Of a stretch of 58,568 bases of DNA, positions 18,158 to 26,568 are shown one piece after another. Made by a program: the position numbers and the translations under genes. The notes beneath the pieces were generated by a model. That model was not told the origin of the DNA and made no database searches. It saw only the letters and a program-made list of their open reading frames with translations. Location of the stretch: positions 172,651 to 231,218 of the forward strand of contig DIPM01000036.1 in NCBI GenBank assembly GCA_002427105.1, written 5' to 3'. Each line of letters begins with the position of its first letter. Within the stretch, counting starts at the first letter, position 1. Source of the DNA: Marinilabiliaceae bacterium UBA5488. GTDB taxonomy: Bacteria; Bacteroidota; Bacteroidia; Bacteroidales; Marinilabiliaceae.

Positions 18158-19729
18158 ATGAATAAGATAAAAAAAATATGGGTGTTTTGCATAGCTCTTC
18201 TTTCTCCACTGTTATTAGGGAGTTGTGATGACGATATTGACCCTGAGATTACTGAGTTGAAAGTGAGCCGTTTGTTTTCACCAACCGATATAGAGGTTCT
18301 TGTTATTGACAAAACAGGAGCGCGTGTGAAATGGAAAGCTGTGAAGGATGCTGATTCTTATGATCTGGATTTTGCCATTCGTGTGACTGATGAAGATTAT
18401 GAGGTAATCCCCGGTAGGAGTTTTACAAACCTGAAAATGACAGATCAACCGTTTCTTGTTTCAGGATTTGACGGCGATACCGATTATGCCGTTAGAATTA
18501 AGGCTAAAGGCGAGGGTATAGCAGAATCTAAGTGGATGAGTAAAAGCTTTACAACCGGAACTGAGCAGATTTTTAAGGCGGTAAATCCTGAAGATTTGGC
18601 TGCTACATCTGTTGTGTTGACATGGCCGGCAGGAGAAATTGCAACTACCATAAGATTAACCCCCGCCGCCGGAGATGTAATGGTTTATGAGGTTTCTGCA
18701 GCTGATATTGAAGCAGGTAGAGCCGAGGTTAGCGGGCTTTTAAGTGAAACAGATTACACTGCTGTCTTGTTGAATGGTGAAAAGACCCGCGGTACTATGA
18801 GTTTCAAAACCTTGATAGATCTCGGCGGAGCTATTGCAGTGTATCCTGAAGATAACCTGAAGGATGCCATTACAAATGCTGAAGATGGTACTACTCTTGC
18901 TTTGTTCCCTGGAACATACATAATAGGAGGCGGTGCAATTGATATCACGAAGAATATCTCAATTGTTGCTGCAAGGCCCACAGAAAAGCCTGTTGTCCAT
19001 GCTAAGTTTATCCTAAGCGGCACAGCCAACAGTAATTTCAGCCTGGATAATATTATTCTTTCAGGCTTTACTGTAGATGTTGAAACCGGTTTGCTTACTG
19101 AAGTTAGAGATACTTATGTTCTTGATCTTACTTCTAGTGCTGTTTTCAATACTGTAAGTCTGAATAATGTGACTGTTCAGGATTTCCAGCGTTCATTACT
19201 GCGTGCAACAAGCGGAGGTGGTGAGATGCAGAATTTCAAGGTGGACAATACCCTGGTTCTCAGAACTTGCGATGGCAATAACGAATTTATTGATTTGCGT
19301 TCGGGTATTGTTCGCAATATTTCTATTACCAGAAGTACTTTCGCTAACAGTCCGCTTACAAGAAGGTTTCTTCGTGCTGACGCAATTGCCGGTTTTGAAG
19401 GTCAGCAAATACTTATCGACAAGTGTACATTCTATAATAGTTCTACTCCTGCAGCGCAATTTATGCAGATTCGTACGGTAGGAAGTAGTTTGACTTTCAC
19501 CAAAAACTTGTTGGCGATAATTGGAACTGGAACTATAGGCGACACCGACATTGTGGCATCGAAGTCTATATCAGGAAATAATTATTTCCAGGCCGATGTT
19601 ATGCTGGGTTTTGAAAGCGGAGGGTTGACCAATGATCCCGGGTTTGTGAATGCCGATGCTTACAATTTTACCGTTAGCGATGAAGATGTAATTTTATATG
19701 GTATAGGTGATCCGCGTTGGCTTCCTTAA
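18158..19729 (+). CDS. DUF4957/DUF5123-type surface lipoprotein, probable pectin binding
   Basis: This 523-residue lipoprotein (lipobox LLGSC, about residue 23) is of a kind usually found behind SusD in pectin loci. A fibronectin-III-like segment (about 40-130, ending DYAVRIKAKGEG) and a second sandwich segment are followed by a parallel beta-helix from about residue 225 (AVYPEDNLKDAITNAEDGTTL through TYIIGGGAIDITKNISIV) that resembles pectate lyases but shows no clear lyase active site. The last 140 residues match the DUF5123 style. The likely role is a surface glycan-binding protein that holds pectin near SusCD. A terminator follows it, so it may be the last gene of the high-level surface transcript. 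Confidence 0.8.
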   Translation: MNKIKKIWVFCIALLSPLLLGSCDDDIDPEITELKVSRLFSPTDIEVLVIDKTGARVKWKAVKDADSYDLDFAIRVTDEDYEVIPGRSFTNLKMTDQPFLVSGFDGDTDYAVRIKAKGEGIAESKWMSKSFTTGTEQIFKAVNPEDLAATSVVLTWPAGEIATTIRLTPAAGDVMVYEVSAADIEAGRAEVSGLLSETDYTAVLLNGEKTRGTMSFKTLIDLGGAIAVYPEDNLKDAITNAEDGTTLALFPGTYIIGGGAIDITKNISIVAARPTEKPVVHAKFILSGTANSNFSLDNIILSGFTVDVETGLLTEVRDTYVLDLTSSAVFNTVSLNNVTVQDFQRSLLRATSGGGEMQNFKVDNTLVLRTCDGNNEFIDLRSGIVRNISITRSTFANSPLTRRFLRADAIAGFEGQQILIDKCTFYNSSTPAAQFMQIRTVGSSLTFTKNLLAIIGTGTIGDTDIVASKSISGNNYFQADVMLGFESGGLTNDPGFVNADAYNFTVSDEDVILYGIGDPRWLP

Positions 19730-19749
19730 GAGGTATAACTATTTAATAA

Positions 19750-19779
19750 AGGGGCAACACAGTGGTTGCCCCTATTTTT
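19750..19779 (+). terminator. Terminator between the surface protein and GH105
   Basis: AGGGGCAAC (19750-19758) pairs perfectly with GTTGCCCCT (19765-19773) across a 6-base loop and is followed by ATTTTTAA. Because the GH105 gene starts only 28 bases later on the same strand, this may be a partial terminator that lowers GH105 expression relative to susCD. Confidence 0.8.
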
Positions 19780-19806
19780 AACTTGAAGTTTTTGATCTAT
19801 TAAGGT

Positions 19807-20985
19807 ATGAAAATAATAATAAATGCTTTATTGTCTCTTGGCCTTATCTTTTCCACTTTGTCATGTGGTGGCAGCAAGGCAGAAACCAACTCTGAGCTTT
19901 GGTCAGTTCGAATGGCCAATTCAGTTATGGCACGTTATGATACGCTATTGAAGATGGATGCCCCGCGTGTTCGCTGGCAATATGATGTGTCCTTTGTTGG
20001 CCAGGCTATTGACAAATTAGGTGATATAGACCCGAAATATTCGGAGTATATGGAGACCTTTATTGACTATTTTGTTCAGGAAGATGGTTCTGTAAAACAC
20101 TATAAACCTGAAGAATACAATATTGACCGTATCAATCCGGCTAAGAATCTAATTACTCTTTATAAGCGTACAGGCGAAAAGAAGTACCTTGATGCTATCG
20201 AGTTACATGTTGAGCAAATGCGTAATCATCCAAAAACAAGGTCGGGGGCTTATTGGCATAAGAAGGTCTATCCCAATCAGATATGGTTAGATGGCTTGTA
20301 TATGGCATCACCGTTTTTGGCGCAGTATGCTGCCGAGTTTAATGCCCCGGAGTGGTTTGATGAGGTAGCTTCAGAGATTAAAATTGCTTACAAGGTTACT
20401 GTTGACAAAGAGACGGGGTTGTTGTACCATGCTTATGATGAGAGTCGTGAACAGAGGTGGTCAGATCCTGAAACCGGTCATTCCCCGCACTTTTGGAGCC
20501 GCGGCACCGGATGGTATATGATGGCTATTGTTGATGTGCTTGATTATCTTCCCAAAAACCATCCTGACAGGGATTCAATTATAACAATTTTGAATAATGT
20601 TTGCGAGGCTGTGATGAAGGTTCAGGATCCGGAAACCGGCTTGTGGTATCAGGTTCTTGACCATGTAGGTGCTGAAGGCAACTATATTGAGGGTTCGGGT
20701 TCTGCCATGTTTGTTTACACATTTGCCAAGGGCGCTAAAAACGGCTATCTTCCTGAAAGGTATTTAGAAATTGCCAACAAAGGCTTTGATAGTATAATCG
20801 AGCATCTTATAGTGGAGGAAGAAGATGGCTTAATTACCATGACCAATATATGCGGGGCATGTGGTCTGGGCGGCAATCCTTATCGCGACGGTTCATACGA
20901 ATACTATGTTACCGAGCTTGTACGTGATAATGATTCTAAAGGAGTGGCTCCATTTATTGTTGCAGCTATTGAGTTGGGGCGGTAA
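19807..20985 (+). CDS. GH105 unsaturated glucuronyl/galacturonyl hydrolase lipoprotein
   Basis: This enzyme removes the delta-4,5-unsaturated galacturonate left by pectin or rhamnogalacturonan lyases, giving 5-keto-4-deoxyuronate. It is 392 residues with a lipoprotein signal (STLSC) and an (alpha/alpha)6-barrel. The catalytic-type aspartate is Asp162 in QIWLDGLYMASPF, matching the WxDGLYMA motif of YteR-type enzymes. HFWSRGTGWYMMAI and EGSGSAMFVYTFAKG are further family blocks. It supplies the substrate for KduI (34477-35316). It lies last in the surface cluster, behind a hairpin, and converges on the epimerase gene. Confidence 0.92.
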   Translation: MKIIINALLSLGLIFSTLSCGGSKAETNSELWSVRMANSVMARYDTLLKMDAPRVRWQYDVSFVGQAIDKLGDIDPKYSEYMETFIDYFVQEDGSVKHYKPEEYNIDRINPAKNLITLYKRTGEKKYLDAIELHVEQMRNHPKTRSGAYWHKKVYPNQIWLDGLYMASPFLAQYAAEFNAPEWFDEVASEIKIAYKVTVDKETGLLYHAYDESREQRWSDPETGHSPHFWSRGTGWYMMAIVDVLDYLPKNHPDRDSIITILNNVCEAVMKVQDPETGLWYQVLDHVGAEGNYIEGSGSAMFVYTFAKGAKNGYLPERYLEIANKGFDSIIEHLIVEEEDGLITMTNICGACGLGGNPYRDGSYEYYVTELVRDNDSKGVAPFIVAAIELGR

Positions 20986-21053
20986 TTGTGTATTGCTTTA
21001 CAAAAGGCAGAAATTTTGATATTGAATTGTTAGTTTGACTTAAGACGTGAATT

Positions 21054-21090
21054 AAAAAGGTTCAGAGTATGCTAAACTCTGAACCTTTTT
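21054..21090. terminator. Bidirectional terminator between GH105 and uxaE
   Basis: AAAAAGGTTCAGAGT (21054-21068) pairs perfectly over 15 bp with ACTCTGAACCTTTTT (21076-21090). The A/T ends give a T-tract on either strand, so it can end both the GH105 transcript and the ten-gene minus-strand operon. Confidence 0.9.
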
Positions 21091-21099
21091 GGCTTTAAG

Positions 21100-22350
21100 C
21101 TAAAGAGCCAGGAGGCGTTTCAGGTGACGGTCATATATATTTTCATAGACACAATTTCCTACGATGTCTGCATGCTTTTTGAGCAAGGCATTGTAGCGGT
21201 CAATCTGGTCGGCTGCCAGTTTATAAGCAACATGCACCAACTGGCGTAGATTCGAGTTGTACTGCGGATGATTGGGAATGTGTCGCAGTGCGTTGGCAAA
21301 ATCTTCGTTGCTCCACTTGCTTACCTCTGTGACAGTAGGGAGTTCTTTGACGTTAATATCAATAACATCAGCATAAGGAGCGCAAAGTTTTTCGATGTCC
21401 ACCAGGGCTTTAGCATAAATATCCTTAACAAAATCGAGAGCTTCACCTCCGGCAAGTGCCAGTCCAATAACCTCTTCAAGCCATGTTGTTCCGGCAGTTT
21501 TGAGGTGGAATCCCTTTCCGTGTTTTTGTGTAAGCTCGCGTATGGAATCATAGATGCTGAATTTATCAGAACCGGAGTGAATGCTAAGTTTCAGTTCTGC
21601 AGGAAGTCCGAAAGTTTTAACGGCAAATTCTATAACCATTAGGTTTGCTTCAAACTCTTTAGCAAAAGCGTTATTGTCACCAACATAGTCAACACCTTTA
21701 TTGAAGCGTCCTGTGAATTTAGGGGCTATGGTCTGAACGGGCACTTCATACCTGGCAAGCATTGCGAGAATGAAGAATAGCTCTACGGGCGTTTGCGGAT
21801 TGGGCACTTCGTCCATAGACACCTCTGTGATAAATTTTCCTGCGCCCTTGGCGGCAGCAATTTTTTTGTAGGTTTCACCTGCCATCCGCGCTGCGTAGAG
21901 ATATTGACCTGCAATCTTCTCAAGTTGGCTCTTGGTAACTGTGAAAGGCTCGGCTATGCCGGGAATAGAAAAAGTACCGATATACTTTTCCATCGACTTT
22001 ATAAAGTCCTCCTGTTGTGCAGCTTCACCACTTTTTCCTATATATGAGGCAACATCAATGGTAAAGAAGTCGGAAGAGTCCATAAACCTGTCAACAGTGT
22101 CGAGGTTAATATGATCGGCATCAACAAAGTAGAGATTTTTCCATCCCAATGCTTTTACCGCTGCGTCTGCCTCTTTACGCACGTCGATTGGTTCGCTGCC
22201 TATGGTTGTATGCTCGCGGTTTGACTTGTTCCACACGGGGGAGATGTCAAAACCCTTTTTGCTCGCTTCAACTAAAGCTTTTAGTTGATAATTGCCTTGG
22301 TGAGCAAAGCGATCGCCCATCCCGATTGAATATTTTGATAATTGTTTCAT
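21100..22350 (-). CDS. uxaE: Tagaturonate/fructuronate epimerase, UxaE family
   Basis: This probable C3 epimerase interconverts D-tagaturonate and D-fructuronate, joining the galacturonate branch to the glucuronate branch. The 416-residue protein resembles the Thermotoga UxaE group in its opening (YSIGMGDRFAHQGNYQLKAL), SGSDKFSIYDSIRE and FHLKTAGTTWLEE. It is cytoplasmic. The call is supported by context: UxaC, fructuronate reductase and an ExuT-type transporter are in the same operon, while UxaB and UxaA (the altronate route) are absent, so an epimerase is needed to use tagaturonate. It is the last gene of the operon, 67 bases after the LacI gene and just before a bidirectional terminator. 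Confidence 0.82.
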   Translation of the reverse strand: MKQLSKYSIGMGDRFAHQGNYQLKALVEASKKGFDISPVWNKSNREHTTIGSEPIDVRKEADAAVKALGWKNLYFVDADHINLDTVDRFMDSSDFFTIDVASYIGKSGEAAQQEDFIKSMEKYIGTFSIPGIAEPFTVTKSQLEKIAGQYLYAARMAGETYKKIAAAKGAGKFITEVSMDEVPNPQTPVELFFILAMLARYEVPVQTIAPKFTGRFNKGVDYVGDNNAFAKEFEANLMVIEFAVKTFGLPAELKLSIHSGSDKFSIYDSIRELTQKHGKGFHLKTAGTTWLEEVIGLALAGGEALDFVKDIYAKALVDIEKLCAPYADVIDINVKELPTVTEVSKWSNEDFANALRHIPNHPQYNSNLRQLVHVAYKLAADQIDRYNALLKKHADIVGNCVYENIYDRHLKRLLAL

Positions 22351-22417
22351 AAGATAGTAATTTAGTTAGTAATTTATTAATGATAACAAAGAGCATGACC
22401 GGTTTATTTTCAGCTTG

Positions 22418-23470
22418 TTATCCTTTTACAAGGTCAACATTCTCCACGTTAATTATTTCTACGGGCTGAAACTCTTCCTTTGCCGGAATTTGTCGGGTGC
22501 TTAAATAGTCGAATAATTTTTTAACTGCTTTTTCCGAAAGCTCTATTGGTTTTTGTCCGATAAGAAATTGAATAACTCCTTTTTTAAGGAAATCGATATT
22601 CTTTTTTGTCAGCTCGTAGCCTACCAATATTATGTCTTTATCCTTTTTAGATTGCAGATAACGTGCTATAACGTGTGTTTTGGCACTTGACACCAATACT
22701 GCTCCAATATTAGGGTTGGTTTCAAGGATCCTGTCCATTTTCTGTTCCACTACTACTTTGTCGGTGGATGGAATCTCCACGGTAATTTTCATTCCGCGGT
22801 TTTTGCCTGTGTCAAGGAAGTAGCTCATAAATCCTTGATTTCGACGGTTAAGATGTTGCGTGTTTCCAAGATCCTTGGCAATATTGACAATAAGAATATC
22901 CTTATCGGGATGAACACCATAGTCGATAAGGCTTGCTGCAACCCTTCCGCCCTGGTAGGCATCTTCGCCTATAAAGCTAAGGCAGCCGCTGTTTTCTATT
23001 GCTGTATCTATAAGTATAAATGGAATGTTGCGCTCTTTTAGTTCATTACAGAGCTGGATAGATTCCTTTTTTAAGATGGGAGCCATTATAACCCCTTCCG
23101 GCTTGTCGGCGAGCATCTCACGCGACTTCTTCATAAAGTCAGCCTCGTTATGCAATTCAAAAAAGTAAAACTTCACATCTACCTTAAAAGGGCGCAGATC
23201 CTTAACGGCGTTTTCAATACCAATCGGGTGCAGCAACCAGAAAGCATTATCGTCGTTGCCCTGAGGAATAAGCGTTGCAATGCTGTAATGCTTTTTAGTC
23301 GTGAGTGCCTGTGCCAAAATGTTAGGCTGGTATTGCAGCTCACGGGCTATCTTGAGTATTCTTTCCCTGGTTTTCTCGGCCACTTCCCCGCGATTGTGCA
23401 GAACGCGGTCAACTGTACCAATTGAAGTACCGGCTTTTTCAGCAATATCTTTGATGCGAACCTGCTTCAT
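22418..23470 (-). CDS. LacI-family regulator within the hexuronate operon
   Basis: This 350-residue repressor-type regulator has an N-terminal helix-turn-helix at residues 4-24 (VRIKDIAEKAGTSIGTVDRVL, with the hinge helix after it) and a periplasmic-binding-like sensor domain. The SIGTVDRVLHNRGEV form is typical of Bacteroidota sugar-acid LacI regulators. It is co-transcribed with the transporter upstream and uxaE downstream and so probably senses a hexuronate intermediate. Its operator may be the palindrome TCGTTAACGA at the operon promoter (33160-33169); that link is inference. Confidence 0.88.
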   Translation of the reverse strand: MKQVRIKDIAEKAGTSIGTVDRVLHNRGEVAEKTRERILKIARELQYQPNILAQALTTKKHYSIATLIPQGNDDNAFWLLHPIGIENAVKDLRPFKVDVKFYFFELHNEADFMKKSREMLADKPEGVIMAPILKKESIQLCNELKERNIPFILIDTAIENSGCLSFIGEDAYQGGRVAASLIDYGVHPDKDILIVNIAKDLGNTQHLNRRNQGFMSYFLDTGKNRGMKITVEIPSTDKVVVEQKMDRILETNPNIGAVLVSSAKTHVIARYLQSKKDKDIILVGYELTKKNIDFLKKGVIQFLIGQKPIELSEKAVKKLFDYLSTRQIPAKEEFQPVEIINVENVDLVKG

Positions 23471-23582
23471 TTCGTTTTTATTGAAACATCACGCGCTTTA
23501 ATTGCAGCTAAGATGTTCTTTCTGTTTTATTAGTAAAGTAATTTACCTGCATCCGAAGATGCAGGTAAATTGAAGTTGTTAA

Positions 23583-25034
23583 TTATACAATTGGCTTGTA
23601 ATGAGGAACAAGTGATTTCATAATCACCCATCCTATCAAATATGCCACTGCACAAATCGAGAAAATAATTAAATAGCCTGATTCTATGCCTTCAAAACCA
23701 AATAGCTTCATATTGGTATTAGCTGAAAAATCGAACAGTACACCTGAACCCTTGTTGATAAGGAAGGAGCCAACCCCGCCTGCCATGCCTCCAATTCCGG
23801 TAATTGTTGCCACCGATGATTTAGGGAACATATCGCCAATGGTCGAGAAAATATTGGCCGACCATGCCTGGTGCGCTGCACCGGCAATACCGATAATAAT
23901 AACCGGGAACCAAAATGAGTATGCACCCAGCGGTTGAGCAAAGAGTGCCAAAAGCGGGAAAAAGGCGAAAATCAACATCGATTTCATTCTTCCGGCATAG
24001 GGGTTCATGCCTTTTTTATCGACAAAGTAGGTCGGCAACCATCCGCCAATAATTGATAACAGAGTAATGGCATAGAGTACAAACAATAAAACCTGTGCCA
24101 TAGTGGTGTCTGAGGCTAATCCGTAAACATCACTTAAGTAGGCCGGAGTCCAGAACAGGTAGAACCACCACACTCCGTCGGTCATAAACTTGCCTACGGC
24201 AAAGGCCCAGGTTTGCTTGTATTTAAAACTGTCAATAAAGGAAATCTTCTTTTCAGGTTTTGCGACATTGTTATTCGCGGCGGTTTCAGCTATGCTGTCC
24301 TGATTAATGTAGTCCAGCTCTGCCTTGTTGACTCTGGGGTGCTCTTCAGGTTTTTTATACATAAATATCCAGAATCCCATCCACACAAAACCAAGTGCTC
24401 CAATCACAATAAAGGCCATTTCCCATCCCCAACGAGCAGCAATCAAAGGAATAGTGATAGGGGCTACCAGGGCTCCTACTGTTGCTCCTGCATTAAAAAT
24501 ACTTGTAGCAAAGGCCCTGTCTTTTTTAGGGAAGAACTCAGCTGTTGTTTTAATTGCAGCGGGGAAGTTACCGGCTTCACCAATTGCCAGAACAAAGCGG
24601 GCAATAATGAAGAGGGTTACACTAACCGAAACAACTAATCCGATGTCGCCAACGGCGGCAATAGCATTCCTGGCTCCTTCAAATCCTACAAACCATTGTC
24701 CGGCGACGATTCCTGATGTTGCAATGCCGCAAAAAGCATGCAATACGGCTCCCACCGACCAAACTCCAATTGCCCATAAGAAGCCTTTTTTTGTACCCAT
24801 CCTATCGACAAATCTCCCGGCGAAGAGCATACCTACAGCATAAAAAATTGAAAAAAGAGCTGTGATAGTTCCGTAGTCGCTGTTTGTCCAGTGAAATTCC
24901 GGAGCAATAAAATCCTTCCATGTCAAGGAGAGAACCTGTCGGTCCAGATAGTTAATAGTAGTTGCAAAAAACAACATCGCACAGATATACCATCTGTAGT
25001 GGGTCATTTTTGCTTTAGTCGCTAAATTAGACAT
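23583..25034 (-). CDS. exuT: Hexuronate transporter, ExuT-like MFS (ACS family)
   Basis: This inner-membrane symporter for galacturonate/glucuronate belongs to the anion:cation symporter branch of the major facilitators. The opening block TINYLDRQVLSL and the early AGRFVDRMGTKKGF motif are typical, and there are 12 hydrophobic segments over 483 residues with GEAGNFPAAIKTTAEFFPKK in the middle. It lies between gnd and lacI in the hexuronate operon. It brings in the monomers that the GH105/SusCD system releases in the periplasm. Confidence 0.88.
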   Translation of the reverse strand: MSNLATKAKMTHYRWYICAMLFFATTINYLDRQVLSLTWKDFIAPEFHWTNSDYGTITALFSIFYAVGMLFAGRFVDRMGTKKGFLWAIGVWSVGAVLHAFCGIATSGIVAGQWFVGFEGARNAIAAVGDIGLVVSVSVTLFIIARFVLAIGEAGNFPAAIKTTAEFFPKKDRAFATSIFNAGATVGALVAPITIPLIAARWGWEMAFIVIGALGFVWMGFWIFMYKKPEEHPRVNKAELDYINQDSIAETAANNNVAKPEKKISFIDSFKYKQTWAFAVGKFMTDGVWWFYLFWTPAYLSDVYGLASDTTMAQVLLFVLYAITLLSIIGGWLPTYFVDKKGMNPYAGRMKSMLIFAFFPLLALFAQPLGAYSFWFPVIIIGIAGAAHQAWSANIFSTIGDMFPKSSVATITGIGGMAGGVGSFLINKGSGVLFDFSANTNMKLFGFEGIESGYLIIFSICAVAYLIGWVIMKSLVPHYKPIV

Positions 25035-25060
25035 AATTGATTTATTAATTAAGTAGATAA

Positions 25061-26515
25061 TCAGACGTTGTAAGTGGTCGATGCTGTGGTGCCTCCGCGT
25101 CCTGTCCAGTTAGTATGAAAGAATTCTCCACGCGGACGGTCAATGCGCTCGTAGGTGTGCGCGCCGAAATAGTCGCGTTGAGCCTGCAAAAGGTTAGCTG
25201 GGAGTCTTTCGCTGCGGTAGCCGTCGAAATAGTTGAGGGCAGTAGCAATAGCAGGTGTAGGGATACCGTTTATTACTGCTGTAGCCACCACGTTTCTCCA
25301 TCCTTGCTGGGCTTTGTCCATAACATCTTTGAAGAAGGGATCGAGCAGAAGATTGCTTAGGCTTTTGTTATTATCAAAGGCTTGCTTTATTTTGCCTAAG
25401 AATGCGGAGCGGATAATACAGCCCCCACGCCACATCAGGGCTATATCACCGTAATTGAGGTTCCAGCCAAACTCCTTGGCAGCGGCCGCCATAAGAACGT
25501 AGCCCTGGGCGTAGGATACAAGCTTGGAGGCGTATAATGCAGACTCTATGTCTTTTATGAACTGCTTTTTGTCGCCTTTGAACTCAGACTTAGGGCCTTT
25601 AAGTACTTTTGAAGCTATCACCCGCTCTTCTTTCTGAGCTGACAGACAGCGTGAAAATACAGCTTCGCCGATAAGGGTCAAAGGTATTCCCAAATCCAAA
25701 GCAGTTACAGCTGTCCATTTGCCGGTACCTTTTTGGCCCGCTGTATCCAGGATTTTTTCAACCAGAGCAGAGCCATCTTTATCTTTAAAGGCCATAATGT
25801 CTCTTGTTATCTCAATAAGATAAGAGTCTAAGGGTCCTTCGTTCCACTCTTTGAATACTTGGTGCATCTCGTCGGCCGACATGCCCAGCAAATCCTTCAT
25901 TATGTGATATGCCTCGTTAATTAGTTGCATATCACCATATTCGATGCCGTTATGAACCATCTTGACAAAATGACCTGCTCCATTTTCGCCCACCCAGTCG
26001 CAACAAGGAGTGCCATCGTCAACTTTTGCAGCTATGCTTTGGAAGATTGGTTTAACAAGAGGCCATGCTTTGGGGCTTCCTCCGGGCATTATTGAAGGGC
26101 CTAAAAGGGCACCCTCTTCTCCGCCTGAAACGCCTGTTCCGATATAAAGCAGTCCTTTGCTCTCAACGTAGGCTGTGCGGCGGTCGGTGTCGGGGTAGTG
26201 AGTATTGCCTCCGTCGATAATAATATCTCCGGGTTCAAGCAGTGGAATTAAGGATTCAATAGAGGCATCCACGGCCGATCCTGCCTTAATCATCAGCATC
26301 ACTTTGCGCGGCCGTTCGAGCGATTTGACAAGCTCTTCGAGCGAATAGGTCCCTTTAATGTTTTTTCCTTTTGCCCGTCCATTCACAAAGTTGTCAACTT
26401 TTTCGGTGGTACGATTGAATACCGATACCTGGAAGCCTTTGCTTTCCATGTTTAGCACCAGGTTTTCACCCATAACTGCTAGTCCTATCAGGCCTATATC
26501 TGATAATGGTTTCAT
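25061..26515 (-). CDS. gnd: 6-phosphogluconate dehydrogenase, decarboxylating, NADP type
   Basis: This cytoplasmic enzyme oxidises 6-phosphogluconate to ribulose 5-phosphate plus CO2. The 484 residues match the long dimeric form. The dinucleotide fold GLIGLAVMGENL is followed by FNRTTEKV, where Arg35 and Thr36 sit at the positions that favour NADP. The catalytic lysine is Lys185 in GHFVKMVHNGIEYGDMQLI, and the C-terminal tail has the typical HTYERIDRPRGEFFH. It is 53 bases downstream of the LarA-like gene in a hexuronate operon. Classical hexuronate catabolism does not need this enzyme, so its presence points to gluconate and 6-phosphogluconate as intermediates (see findings). Confidence 0.93.
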   Translation of the reverse strand: MKPLSDIGLIGLAVMGENLVLNMESKGFQVSVFNRTTEKVDNFVNGRAKGKNIKGTYSLEELVKSLERPRKVMLMIKAGSAVDASIESLIPLLEPGDIIIDGGNTHYPDTDRRTAYVESKGLLYIGTGVSGGEEGALLGPSIMPGGSPKAWPLVKPIFQSIAAKVDDGTPCCDWVGENGAGHFVKMVHNGIEYGDMQLINEAYHIMKDLLGMSADEMHQVFKEWNEGPLDSYLIEITRDIMAFKDKDGSALVEKILDTAGQKGTGKWTAVTALDLGIPLTLIGEAVFSRCLSAQKEERVIASKVLKGPKSEFKGDKKQFIKDIESALYASKLVSYAQGYVLMAAAAKEFGWNLNYGDIALMWRGGCIIRSAFLGKIKQAFDNNKSLSNLLLDPFFKDVMDKAQQGWRNVVATAVINGIPTPAIATALNYFDGYRSERLPANLLQAQRDYFGAHTYERIDRPRGEFFHTNWTGRGGTTASTTYNV

Positions 26516-26568
26516 ATTGTGTTGTTTATTGGTTTGAACTATTACTATTAGATTATTTTCAACTAATG

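Noticed and set aside
25061..26515. gnd as a 3-hydroxyisobutyrate-type dehydrogenase or tartronate semialdehyde reductase
   Set aside because: Those relatives are about 290-300 residues. This protein is 484 residues with the complete 6-phosphogluconate dehydrogenase C-terminal domain and tail.
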